64,000 bases of DNA, from the NCBI RefSeq assembly GCF_007991455.1, contig NZ_BJYJ01000001.1:124001-188000 (forward strand). The letters run 5' to 3'. The number at the start of each line of letters is the position of its first letter. Position 1 is the first letter of the stretch. A program made the position numbers and the translations under genes. This document shows positions 51,855 through 60,471 of the stretch, piece after piece. Under the pieces are notes generated by a model. It saw only the letters and a program-made list of their open reading frames with translations. It searched no databases and was not told where the DNA came from. The DNA comes from Chryseobacterium hagamense. Its GTDB lineage: Bacteria > Bacteroidota > Bacteroidia > Flavobacteriales > Weeksellaceae.

Positions 51855-52657
51855 ATGACAAAATATGTGCTTTATTGTTTTAAGTTATTTTTCGGAACAT
51901 CGATGCTCAAAATAAAGTGTTTACGTATGATTTGTATTACAAACCCAATCCTTTAAAGGACAATATTGTTTCAGAAAAAACCGTTTTGGATGTTAAAGAT
52001 CAGGTATCAATTTTCAGAACTGAAGAAGAAAAACAATCGGATTCACTTATCGCGCTCACGGGCTTGGGGTTAGGTAGGAAAATGAGATTAGACGATCAAT
52101 TTTATGTTACCAAGAACTTAATTGAAAATATTACTTATAAGAGTATTCAAAGTGTTTATCGAGATATCTATTCAGTAAAAATTACAGAAAAACTTGACTG
52201 GGAAATTTTGCCTGATAAAAGTAAAATGGCGAATTTCAATGTTCAAAAAGCAGAGGTTAATTATGGAGGTAGAAATTGGATAGCCTGGTTCACTAATGAA
52301 ATTCCCATTCAGGATGGACCTTATATCTTCATGGGACTACCTGGTTTGATCGTTAAAATCTCAGACGATAAGAATGATTATAGTTTTAGTTTAACTGAAA
52401 TAAAAAACGGAGGTGAAAAGATATATTATAGAAATAAGGGTTCTGAATTAACCTGGGAACAATTTCAGAAATTAGCAATCAATTATTATTCAGATCCTTT
52501 CGCACGTATGAAATCCATGGGAGTTCCCGTAAAAAAAGATGACGGAGCAGGCAATGCAGCTTCTGTACCTATGAAACAAGAAACTGATAGATTAAAAAAA
52601 GTAATCAGAGACAATAACAATCCGATAGAACTTAATCACAGAGTCGAGTACAAATAA
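51855..52657 (+). pseudogene. GLPGLI family secreted protein, signal peptide frameshifted
   Basis: From ATG 51855 the sequence reads MTKYVLYCFKLFFGTSM, a signal peptide, then leaves frame at ATGCTC near 51905. One extra G (ATGGCT) would join it to AQNKVFTYDLYYKPNPLKDN and a full GLPGLI protein to 52657 (WEILPDKSKMANFNVQKAEV, FMGLPGLIVKISD, NNPIELNHRVEYK). Without it, only an internal GTG at 51917 could start translation, and the product would lack a signal peptide. It is a close paralogue of 49329-50136. The single lesion may be decay or sequencing error. Confidence 0.75.
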
Positions 52658-52678
52658 AAAACCTGCTGTGCGGCAGGT
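52655..52678 (-). terminator. Terminator of XRE gene at 52686
   Basis: On the minus strand ACCTGC and GCAGGT pair around a 6-nt loop, with six T after. A near copy of the hairpin occurs at 53247. Confidence 0.75.
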
Positions 52679-52685
52679 CTGTGTA

Positions 52686-53114
52686 TTATTTATTCTGTAT
52701 AAGCTTCTCCAGCATTTCAATCGTTCCATTCTTCTCTTTGAGGATGCGCTCGTATAAAGCCGCTTTCTCTTCATTAAGCCTTTTGATTTCCTCTAAAGTT
52801 TCCAGCCATTTTTCAAAAGGATTGATATGAATCGTCGGGTAATAGTTATATCCATTGGATTGATCATTAAAAGTATTCGAAATAATCTGAACCGCCTGCT
52901 CCTCATCGAAATTGCGAAAAGCCTCTGTAGGAATCTTTAACGCTTCTGAAATTTGTTGCAACAGAGAGTCTTCAATGACATCCTTCTGTTCCAGCAGCGA
53001 TACTTTTTTCTGGTTCCAGTCTTCACCCAGGTCGAAAGCCAAAGCTTCCTGCTTGATGCCCAGCATCTCCCTGAATCTTTTTACGTTGCGCCCCTGATGT
53101 ACTTTTTGTTCCAT
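52686..53114 (-). CDS. XRE-type transcriptional regulator with coiled-coil tail
   Basis: 142 residues. N-terminal helix-turn-helix (NVKRFREMLGIKQEALAFDL, NQKKVSLLEQKDVIEDSLLQ) and a C-terminal charged helix (EKWLETLEEIKRLNEEKAAL, ILKEKNGTIEMLEKL) suited for oligomerisation. It is convergent to the broken GLPGLI gene, so it may regulate the island or come from elsewhere. Different from the regulator at 50195 in sequence. Confidence 0.87.
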   Translation of the reverse strand: MEQKVHQGRNVKRFREMLGIKQEALAFDLGEDWNQKKVSLLEQKDVIEDSLLQQISEALKIPTEAFRNFDEEQAVQIISNTFNDQSNGYNYYPTIHINPFEKWLETLEEIKRLNEEKAALYERILKEKNGTIEMLEKLIQNK

Positions 53115-53246
53115 GACCGGTGTTTTTTTATTAGTTAGTAAAGGGTAAATTTAGAAAATATTAGGGGATTGGGCAAGGGAGAAGTTTGCTGTGCAATTTA
53201 GCATTTGCCAAAGTCAGAATCTTTGCCAAAGTTTTTAAAATAGAAA

Positions 53247-53266
53247 ACCTGCTGTAGGGCAGGTCA
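53247..53266. terminator. Hairpin, near copy of the 52661 hairpin
   Basis: AAACCTGC and GCAGGTC arms with A-rich 5' side, similar to 52655-52678. It probably belongs to minus-strand transcription beyond the M16 gene or is a duplicate. Confidence 0.5.
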
Positions 53267-53280
53267 ATTCCAAAATTAAG

Positions 53281-53307
53281 AAGAGACTGCCTTCAGGACA
53301 GTCTCTT
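53281..53307. terminator. Terminator of M16 peptidase gene
   Basis: AAGAGACTG and CAGTCTCTT arms around CCTTCAGGA, ending 5 nt before the M16 stop. Confidence 0.65.
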
Positions 53308-53311
53308 GTAT

Positions 53312-56251
53312 TTAATAACCGAATATCTCAGTGAGGTTCAGTTTTTTCATTTCACCAAGTTTCTGCATATCGGCTTCGCTTACTTTGTCCTGCGATGCCA
53401 CGAGGCAGTAGGTGTAGCTTTTGCCTTTCATTTCCTTATCGTGGAAGCTGTTGATATCGGCAAAGGTCAGCTCCGGAGCCTGTTCATAGACATTTTTACG
53501 GATGTCTGAATTGTTTCCGAGCTTCTGTGCTTTCAGGTAGGTAAAGATGATGCCGTCCTGAGTAATCCTTTCCGCCGCAATGGTCTTTCTGAGACCGCTT
53601 TTCGCCGTTTCAAACAGCTGGTCGGACTTTGGAAGGGTCGTTAAGAGTTCGTTCATCGCCGTAGTCGATTCATTGAACTTATCGGCCTGTGTTCCGACAT
53701 ACGCCATGATCATGTCTTTGTCTTCTTTCTTGCCAGGAAGCGAGAAATAGGAATAAGTGGAGTAAGCCAGCGCTTTGGATTCCCTGATGGTCTGGAAAAC
53801 CACGGAGCCCATTCCGCCGCCGAAATAATTGTTGAACAGGTTAACAGTCGGGGTAATGCTCACATTGTAAGGATCGCTGTTGCGTACCCAGAAAATTTCT
53901 GCCTGCACCATATCGTAATGCGCAAACAGCACTTTGTTTTTATCGGTAGCCACCTGCGTGAACGTTTTGGATTTCGGCATTTCCTTCAGGGTATTCGGAA
54001 CCTGATGGATCTTCGTAAGGGAAGAAGCGACCTCTTCAGCCGATTTCGGCCCGTAGTGAAGGATCTTATGTTTAAAATTAAACAGATCATGCAGCATATT
54101 CACCAGGTCTTCGGCTTTTAAAGCATCCAGTTCCGCGTCGCTCAGGGTATTGTTGAAAGGATTCTGGGAACCGTATTGGGCATAGCTTCTCAACCCGCTC
54201 ATGATGGCACTTTTATTCTGCTTGGCATTGGCCCTGGATTTTTTCAGTCTTATTTTGTAAGCATCCAATGCTTTCTGATCGGCCACACAGTTTTTGATGA
54301 GTTCTTCAAACAAGGCGGTGGTTTTATTGAAATTTTCATTCAGTCCTTCCACCGTTACGTAGGTTTCTTCGTTTCCGGCACTTACATTAAAGCTTGAGGC
54401 CAGTTTATAGAATTCTTTGCTGATGTCTTCCGAAGATTTGTTTTTCGTGCCCAGGTATTGCAGGTATTCTGCAGCGATCGGAAGGATTTTGTTGTTCCAT
54501 TTTCCGGCATCAAAATAATAGTACAGCCTGAACAGGTCGTTATCGGTATTTTTCACCGAAAGTACTTCTACGGATTTCACATTGCTCTTTGCAATGTCCT
54601 TATCGAAATTCAGCCATACCGGCGCGATCGGGGATTCCGGCATCTCATCGATCTTCTTCAGGAACGGGGACTGGTCTTCCCGGTTTACGGAAACCGGTGT
54701 GATCGTCGGTTTATCTACTTTAACGATGTTTTTATCTTCCCCTTTTCTTTTGTAAACGGCTATGTAATTGTTGTCTTTAAGATACCGGGATGCGAAATCC
54801 ATGATGTCTTTTTTCGTCAGCTTGGAAATCTCTCCGATGTATTCCAGCTGGGTCCTGTGATCCACTTCCGAAGTAAACTCATCCATCAGCGATTCCGCCC
54901 TCGACGTATATTTTTCGTATTTCTGGATCATGTTTTTCTTCTCGTTGTTCACGATCGACTGCATCAGGTCCTGGGAAAATTCGCCCTTTCTGAGTTTATC
55001 GATTTCCTGAAGCAGGAGGTTTTTCACTTCATCCAGCGACTGTCCTTCCGTAGGATTACCCTGCACTAAAAGGGCTGAATAATCTTTCAGGACATAAGGA
55101 TAGGCATAGGCACTTAACAGCTTCTGCTTTTTCACGAGATCCAGATCAATGAGACCGGCCTGTCCGTTGGTCAGCATACTGCCGATGAAATTCAGCATCC
55201 GGGCATCTTTGGTGGTCGCTCCCGGAAAACGGAATCCGATCATGATGTTTTCCGGATTCGGGCCCCAGACTTCTCTGGTGATGGGTGCCGCAATCGCACT
55301 TTCCTGCCCCGGATTGTAAACCGGAACCGGCTTGTTTTTCATATAGGAAAAAGCACGGTCGATCTTGGCAATCATTTCATCCGGATTAAAATCCCCCGAC
55401 ATAATGATCCCCATATTGTTGGGAACATAATAGCTGTTGTAATAATCACGGATCGCCTTTAAAGAAGGATTTTTAAGATGCTCAATCGTTCCGATGGTCG
55501 TCTGTTTTCCGTAATTGTTGTTCGGGAACATGGCGGCAAACATGGCTTCATTGACTTTTCTTCCGTCACTGTCCAGGCCTCTGTTCTTTTCTTCATACAC
55601 TGCTTCGAGTTCCGTGTGGAAAAGCCTTAAGACCGGTTGTCTGAAACGTTCGGCCTGAAGTGCCAGAAATTTATCCGTCACATTGGCCGGGATGTCTTCC
55701 GTGTAGACGGTCTGTTCGTATGAGGTAAAAGCATTGGTCCCGTCGGCGCCCATGCCCGCCATCATTTTGTCGTATTCGTTGGCAATGGCATACTTGGCGG
55801 CTTCGCCGGAAACTTTATCAATTTCTTTATAAATTTCTTTTCTTTTGGCTTCGTCCTTTGTTGTATTGTATTTTTCGTAAAGGGCATCGATCTGATCCAG
55901 CAGCGGCTTCTCCTTCGCCCAGTCTTTGGAACCGAAAGCGTCGGTGCCTTTGAAGAGCATGTGCTCCAGGTAGTGGGCCAGGCCGGTGTGGTCTGAAGGA
56001 TCCGTCTTGCTTCCCGCTTTGGTCGCAATATAGGTCTGGATTCGCGGATCTTTCTTAGTCGGGCTTAAAATAACGGTCAGTCCGTTTTTTAAAGTGTAAT
56101 ATCTCGCTGCCGTCGGGTCATTTGTTACATATTTATACGTATAGCCGTTTGACTGTGCTTCTTTCCACTGGAAATCCTGTCCGTAAGCATATCCGCAGAA
56201 GCTGGCAGCTGCAATACTGGTAACAAGGGTTATTTTTTTTAAGATGTTCAT
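53312..56251 (-). CDS. Secreted M16 family zinc peptidase (insulinase-like, two-domain)
   Basis: 979 residues with a signal peptide (MNILKKITLVTSIAAASFCG, cut near YGQ). The inverted zinc motif HYLEH (His93-x-x-Glu96-His97) lies in DHTGLAHYLEHMLFKGTDAF; the third ligand Glu is expected near residue 175, in an area with YTEDIPANVTDKFLALQAER and LEAVYEEKNRGLDSDGRKVN. Two M16 halves are present, the second without a zinc motif, forming the usual clam-shell chamber. It probably degrades peptides in the periplasm. Monocistronic; the aminotransferase gene lies upstream on the same strand 66 nt away. Confidence 0.95.
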   Translation of the reverse strand: MNILKKITLVTSIAAASFCGYAYGQDFQWKEAQSNGYTYKYVTNDPTAARYYTLKNGLTVILSPTKKDPRIQTYIATKAGSKTDPSDHTGLAHYLEHMLFKGTDAFGSKDWAKEKPLLDQIDALYEKYNTTKDEAKRKEIYKEIDKVSGEAAKYAIANEYDKMMAGMGADGTNAFTSYEQTVYTEDIPANVTDKFLALQAERFRQPVLRLFHTELEAVYEEKNRGLDSDGRKVNEAMFAAMFPNNNYGKQTTIGTIEHLKNPSLKAIRDYYNSYYVPNNMGIIMSGDFNPDEMIAKIDRAFSYMKNKPVPVYNPGQESAIAAPITREVWGPNPENIMIGFRFPGATTKDARMLNFIGSMLTNGQAGLIDLDLVKKQKLLSAYAYPYVLKDYSALLVQGNPTEGQSLDEVKNLLLQEIDKLRKGEFSQDLMQSIVNNEKKNMIQKYEKYTSRAESLMDEFTSEVDHRTQLEYIGEISKLTKKDIMDFASRYLKDNNYIAVYKRKGEDKNIVKVDKPTITPVSVNREDQSPFLKKIDEMPESPIAPVWLNFDKDIAKSNVKSVEVLSVKNTDNDLFRLYYYFDAGKWNNKILPIAAEYLQYLGTKNKSSEDISKEFYKLASSFNVSAGNEETYVTVEGLNENFNKTTALFEELIKNCVADQKALDAYKIRLKKSRANAKQNKSAIMSGLRSYAQYGSQNPFNNTLSDAELDALKAEDLVNMLHDLFNFKHKILHYGPKSAEEVASSLTKIHQVPNTLKEMPKSKTFTQVATDKNKVLFAHYDMVQAEIFWVRNSDPYNVSITPTVNLFNNYFGGGMGSVVFQTIRESKALAYSTYSYFSLPGKKEDKDMIMAYVGTQADKFNESTTAMNELLTTLPKSDQLFETAKSGLRKTIAAERITQDGIIFTYLKAQKLGNNSDIRKNVYEQAPELTFADINSFHDKEMKGKSYTYCLVASQDKVSEADMQKLGEMKKLNLTEIFGY

Positions 56252-56317
56252 TTTAAATAGGAAATTAAAATTTAAAATTCAAGGTTTACCGTATTACGGT
56301 ATTTTTACTTGTTCAAT

Positions 56318-57511
56318 TTAATTAAAAGGATCCAGAAGATTTTTAATTCTTCTCATCGCTTCTTTTAAATCCTCTTCCGAAGCGGCATACGAAAACCGGA
56401 TACATTCCGGGCTACCGAACGAGACACCGCCTACACACCCTACATGCGCATGTTCCAGAATGAACATCGCAAAATCGTCGGAATTTTTTATTTCCGTACC
56501 ATTAAGTGTTTTGCCGATATAGTGGGAAATATCAGGGAAGAAGTAAAAGGCTGCTTTGGGCAGGACCACCTTGAAACCGGGAATTTCTGTCATCAGGTCA
56601 TACACAAGATCCCGTCTTTTCTTAAAAGCATCGATCATGTATTTATATTCCGAAGGATCGGCCTGTAAAGCCGTGATGGAAGCCCGCTGCGCCACGGTAT
56701 TGGCACCGCTGGTCATCTGGCCCTGGATTTTTTCGCAGGCTTTGGCCAGCCATTCCGGGCATGCGGAATAACCGATCCTCCAGCCGGTCATGGCAAAAGC
56801 CTTGGACATCCCGTTGATCACCGCAGTCTGTTCGTAGACTTCAGGAAACCGGGCAATGGAAGTAGTTTTCGTTTCATAATTGATGAACTCGTAAATTTCA
56901 TCGGAAATAACGGTCACATGAGGATATTTGGCAATAACTCCCGCTAAAGATTTCAGTTCATCGTAGGTGTAATATCCGCCGGACGGATTACATGGTGAAC
57001 TGAAGAGGACCGCTTTGGTCTTATCGGTAATGGCTTCTTCCAGCTGTTCGGCCGTAATTTTAAAATCCGTGACATAGGAAGTCGGCAGCATAACGGATAC
57101 ACCGCCCATCATCTTTACCATTTCGTCATAGCTTACCCAGTACGGATTCGGCAGGATGACTTCATCACCGTCGTTCAGCAGGGCAGCCAGGACATTGATG
57201 ATCGCCTGCTTGGCGCCGTTGGAAACACAGATTTGTGCCGGCGTATATTCTAAATAATTATCTCTTTTTAGTTTGTGCGCAATGGCCTGACGGAGTTCCA
57301 GGAACCCCGGAACAGGAGAATAATGGCTGTAGTTCTCGTTAATGGCATCGAAAGCGGCCTGTTTAATATTGTCCGGGACATCAAAGTCGGGTTCGCCCAG
57401 GGTCAGGCTGATGACATCTATTCCGCTGGCTTTCATTTCTCTTGCCTTATTGGACATCACGAAAGTCTGTGAGTAACCGAGTCTGTTTACTCTTTCTGAA
57501 AGTTTCTCCAT
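56318..57511 (-). CDS. Class I/II pyridoxal-phosphate aminotransferase (aspartate aminotransferase-like)
   Basis: 397 residues. PLP-binding segments are VISLTLGEPDFDVPDNIKQA, VSNGAKQAIINVLAALLNDG, LFSSPCNPSGGYYTYDELKS, VISDEIYEF (Asp, Tyr) and VINGMSKAFAMTGWRIGYSA with the Schiff-base Lys near residue 239; RFSYA near the C-terminus has the substrate Arg. It fits bacterial aspartate/prephenate aminotransferases of the I-gamma type. Exact amino-acid preference not assigned. Confidence 0.93.
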   Translation of the reverse strand: MEKLSERVNRLGYSQTFVMSNKAREMKASGIDVISLTLGEPDFDVPDNIKQAAFDAINENYSHYSPVPGFLELRQAIAHKLKRDNYLEYTPAQICVSNGAKQAIINVLAALLNDGDEVILPNPYWVSYDEMVKMMGGVSVMLPTSYVTDFKITAEQLEEAITDKTKAVLFSSPCNPSGGYYTYDELKSLAGVIAKYPHVTVISDEIYEFINYETKTTSIARFPEVYEQTAVINGMSKAFAMTGWRIGYSACPEWLAKACEKIQGQMTSGANTVAQRASITALQADPSEYKYMIDAFKKRRDLVYDLMTEIPGFKVVLPKAAFYFFPDISHYIGKTLNGTEIKNSDDFAMFILEHAHVGCVGGVSFGSPECIRFSYAASEEDLKEAMRRIKNLLDPFN

Positions 57512-57586
57512 GTACTTGTTTCTAGGGTAACAAATATATAATAAAAAGTATTTCTCGAAAAATAAAATAAAACGACTTTGATGATA

Positions 57587-57616
57587 AGCCTTTGATAAAG
57601 TTTATCACTATATTTG
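57587..57616 (+). promoter_or_regulatory. Promoter of GLPGLI gene at 57655
   Basis: TTTG at 57587-57590, an 18-nt spacer and TATATTTG at 57609-57616, perfect match to consensus, 38 nt before the ATG. Confidence 0.7.
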
Positions 57617-57654
57617 TAGTTATTCAATCGGATGATCAATAAAAAATAAATAAA

Positions 57655-58476
57655 ATGTACAAACTCCTGTTGCTGTTTATGATGTCGATGGCATCCGCCC
57701 AAAGCTACCGATTCGTTTATGAATATAAAATGAAGCCGGATGCTGCTAAAAAAGATTCTGTAATTACCGATTATATGAATCTGGATACCGACGGTAAAAA
57801 ATCCTATTTTTATAATTCGGTGAAGTATCAGCGGGATTCCACCTATGCGGTAACGGGGGATTTCAAAGATCTTTTTCAGGCTAAATCCTATGACCAGAAT
57901 TTAAGCTACATCATCGAAAAGGATTACGCGAAAAAGAAAATCAGTTTTTACGATAACTTCAAGACCGTCAATATCCTGATTCCTGAAACCGAAAGCCCGC
58001 AATGGAAAATCGAAAAAGAATTTGCGAAGATCAATGACATGAACTGCCAGAAAGCAACGGCAGATTATAAGGGGCGGACCTGGGAAGCCTGGTTCAGCAA
58101 AGAGTATCCGTTGAACGACGGCCCTTATAAATTCAGTGGACTTCCGGGATTGATTATCACGCTTAAAGACACTGGAACTGACCATGTTTTTAATTTAATT
58201 CAGATTAAAAAAATCAACGCCTTACCGGTTATTTTACCGAAATCCCCGAAGCAGATTACCTTTGCCGAATATAAAAAAGCTATGGCCAATTATTCTTTTA
58301 CCAATGAAGATATCGAAGGAATGGATGTCAGCAAGCAGGACAGCCGGGTTTCCATCCGCCTGAAAGACGGATATGTGGCCCGATTCGGAGCCGATGAAAT
58401 GAAAAAAGTGCAGAAGCTCGACGAAGAAATTACCAGGCGGTTGAAACGAACCGACAATTTCATTGAGAGAAAGTGA
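57655..58476 (+). CDS. GLPGLI family secreted protein
   Basis: 273 residues with a short signal peptide (MYKLLLLFMMSMASA, cut before QSYR). Family hallmarks are QWKIEKEFAKINDMNCQKAT, YKGRTWEAWFSKEYPLNDGP and FSGLPGLIITLKD. The C-terminal 60 residues, rich in Lys and Glu, differ from those of the island copies. It has a good promoter of its own and is intact, unlike two of the three copies at 49329-52657. Function unknown; localisation periplasmic or surface. Confidence 0.92.
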   Translation: MYKLLLLFMMSMASAQSYRFVYEYKMKPDAAKKDSVITDYMNLDTDGKKSYFYNSVKYQRDSTYAVTGDFKDLFQAKSYDQNLSYIIEKDYAKKKISFYDNFKTVNILIPETESPQWKIEKEFAKINDMNCQKATADYKGRTWEAWFSKEYPLNDGPYKFSGLPGLIITLKDTGTDHVFNLIQIKKINALPVILPKSPKQITFAEYKKAMANYSFTNEDIEGMDVSKQDSRVSIRLKDGYVARFGADEMKKVQKLDEEITRRLKRTDNFIERK

Positions 58477-58635
58477 TTTGGATGGGCTGGAAGATGGAAG
58501 ATGGATGCCTGAAGTTTTTCTGGTAAACAAAATCAGCTCTTCCGGTTTATCAATTCAATGAAGTGTTTTTGATATAGGTAAACATCATCAATACTTTAAT
58601 AATTTTGAAGATTGTCTCCGGGCCATCTTTTATTT

Positions 58636-58668
58636 TTTGAATAAAGCGGGTAAAAAAACTTATTTTTG
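58636..58668 (+). promoter_or_regulatory. Promoter of rsmG
   Basis: TTTG at 58636-58639, a 21-nt spacer and TATTTTTG at 58661-58668, ending 18 nt before the ATG at 58687. Confidence 0.65.
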
Positions 58669-58686
58669 CGTTTTATAATATTTCAG

Positions 58687-59322
58687 ATGTCTACAACGTT
58701 ACTATTAAAATACTTTCCGGATCTTACAGAAACACAGATCGACCAGTTCAGCAAACTGGAAAACCTGTACCAGGAATGGAACGAGAAAATCAACGTGATT
58801 TCCAGGAAGGATATGGAATCGCTTTATGAAAAGCATATTCTGCACTCTTTAGGGGTTGCGAAAGTAATGGCTTTTGCTCCAGAAACAAAAGTACTGGATA
58901 TCGGTACTGGCGGCGGATTTCCGGGCATTCCCCTGGCCATCCTGTTTCCTGAAGCTGAATTTACGCTGATCGATTCCATCGGGAAGAAGATTACGGTGGT
59001 AAATGCCGTAGCCGAAGGGGTAGGGTTAAAAAATGTAAAAGCTATCCACGGAAGAGCGGAGAAATTGAAGGAGAAATTCCATTTCGTAGTGAGCCGTGCC
59101 GTTACCCAGATGCCGGAGTTCCTCAGATGGCTGAAAGGTAAATTTGAAAAGGAACAGTTCAACCCGAAGCACAATGGTATCCTGTATCTGAAAGGCGGGG
59201 ACCTGGCGGAAGAGCTGGCCGGACTGAAATGCGAAATTTTCAGCCTTAAGAATTATTTTGACGAAGAATTTTATGATACTAAAAAAGTAGTATATCTGTC
59301 TAAAGGAAATTTTAATTCTTAA
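58687..59322 (+). CDS. rsmG: 16S rRNA (guanine527-N7)-methyltransferase
   Basis: 211 residues from ATG 58687 (MSTTLLLKYFPDLTETQIDQ), close to the usual length. An ATT at 58666 would fall in the -7 element and was rejected. SAM motifs: KVLDIGTGGGFPGIPLAILF, EFTLIDSIGKKI and FVVSRAVTQM (motif IV). It methylates G527 of 16S rRNA; loss of it confers low-level streptomycin resistance. Monocistronic with its own promoter. Confidence 0.95.
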   Translation: MSTTLLLKYFPDLTETQIDQFSKLENLYQEWNEKINVISRKDMESLYEKHILHSLGVAKVMAFAPETKVLDIGTGGGFPGIPLAILFPEAEFTLIDSIGKKITVVNAVAEGVGLKNVKAIHGRAEKLKEKFHFVVSRAVTQMPEFLRWLKGKFEKEQFNPKHNGILYLKGGDLAEELAGLKCEIFSLKNYFDEEFYDTKKVVYLSKGNFNS

Positions 59323-59522
59323 AGAACATTGGCTGACGGACTGATCGTAAAGCAAAAAAATTATCAGACCATGATTTAAGATTAAAAAAAGCCAGGATCG
59401 CAGCTATCTGAAAATTTTTGGGCTCTTAATCATTTAAAGTCATACCTTTAAGCAAGGTTCTCTTTTATATTACTGAGGAATAATTTTTGTTAAATTTTTA
59501 ATATTAATCAAAATTTTTAGCG

Positions 59523-59930
59523 ATGAAAAAGTATTTTCCTATTGGTTTTCCGGCATTGGTTTTAGGATTACTTCTGACTTCCTGCAATAATAACGACGAT
59601 TATAATACCATTGAATCCACGGACCGGATAAAAATTGACAGCGTAAGAATAGTTAATGATACGATGGATGTCTTTTCGGTGCAGAGTATTAAGACCTATT
59701 CTACTTATGCATCTCACTGTGAAGGATTTTACGGGTATGATTATGTTCAGAGTGATAATTTAACAAGAACGGTAACCGCTTATAAATACGTAACGGATGG
59801 ACCGTGTACCCAGAGTGCCTATACCTCGGCCAACCAGATCAATTTCAGTCCGCAGCAGAAAGGTACCTATACTTTTAAATTCTGGAACGGAGGCAACAGC
59901 TGGATCACTAAAACCATAGTAGTTGAATAA
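59523..59930 (+). CDS. Small lipoprotein, probably surface exposed
   Basis: 135 residues. Lipobox LLTSC (Cys21) and then NNNDDYN, acidic residues like the lipoprotein export signal of Bacteroidota. The rest is a small beta-rich domain with two Cys (SHCEGFYGYDY, DGPCTQSAYT) that could form a disulfide. No family recognised. The next gene starts 4 nt after its stop, so the two form an operon. Confidence 0.85.
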   Translation: MKKYFPIGFPALVLGLLLTSCNNNDDYNTIESTDRIKIDSVRIVNDTMDVFSVQSIKTYSTYASHCEGFYGYDYVQSDNLTRTVTAYKYVTDGPCTQSAYTSANQINFSPQQKGTYTFKFWNGGNSWITKTIVVE

Positions 59931-59934
59931 ATAA

Positions 59935-60471
59935 ATGAAAGGAATTTTTGTAGCTTGTTTTCTGATTTCCCATGTGGTATCTGCCCAGAAAATTTATTGG
60001 GAAGAAGGAAGAAAACTGAACTGGAGCAATTTTAAAAGCCGGGTCAACAACCAGAGAGGAGCCAATGTCGTCGCTTATACGAACTGCGGCTGGTCATATT
60101 CGTACGTAAAATCTTCCAATCCGAAGGCACCGGTAAAAATAAAAATCGAAACCATCTTTAACGAAGACAAATCCTGGAAAGACGATAAGCGGATCAACGA
60201 TTATGTACTGCTTCATGAGCAGAAGCATTTTGATGTTGCCGAAGTTTTTGCCCGCAAGCTGCGAAAAGAAGTTTCGGAAAAAATAAAAACAGGAGCGGAT
60301 TTCGATAAATACTTTAAATCTGTTTACAGCAGGATCCTGAAAGAATACCAGGATTTCCAGCGTGCCTATGACGGTGAAACAAAAAACGGAATGGTGGAAG
60401 ATAAACAGTCGGAATATAACCGTGTAATTGCTGAAGAATTGGAAAATTATAAAAGCTTTAGAACGTCTTGA
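59935..60471 (+). CDS. Secreted DUF922-type putative zinc protease
   Basis: 178 residues with a signal peptide (MKGIFVACFLISHVVSAQ). A HExxH zinc motif lies in YVLLHEQKHFDVAEVFARKL (near residue 90), as in DUF922 proteins. The start of the mature part, IYWEEGRKLNWSNFKSRV, is typical for the family. It probably acts in the periplasm. It sits between the lipoprotein gene (4-nt gap) and the AddB-like nuclease gene (TTG start overlapping its TGA stop). Confidence 0.85.
   Translation: MKGIFVACFLISHVVSAQKIYWEEGRKLNWSNFKSRVNNQRGANVVAYTNCGWSYSYVKSSNPKAPVKIKIETIFNEDKSWKDDKRINDYVLLHEQKHFDVAEVFARKLRKEVSEKIKTGADFDKYFKSVYSRILKEYQDFQRAYDGETKNGMVEDKQSEYNRVIAEELENYKSFRTS

Noticed and set aside
54458..55069. 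203-codon plus-strand frame opposite the M16 peptidase gene
   Set aside because: Antisense shadow of a well-supported gene; composition mirrors the M16 codons.
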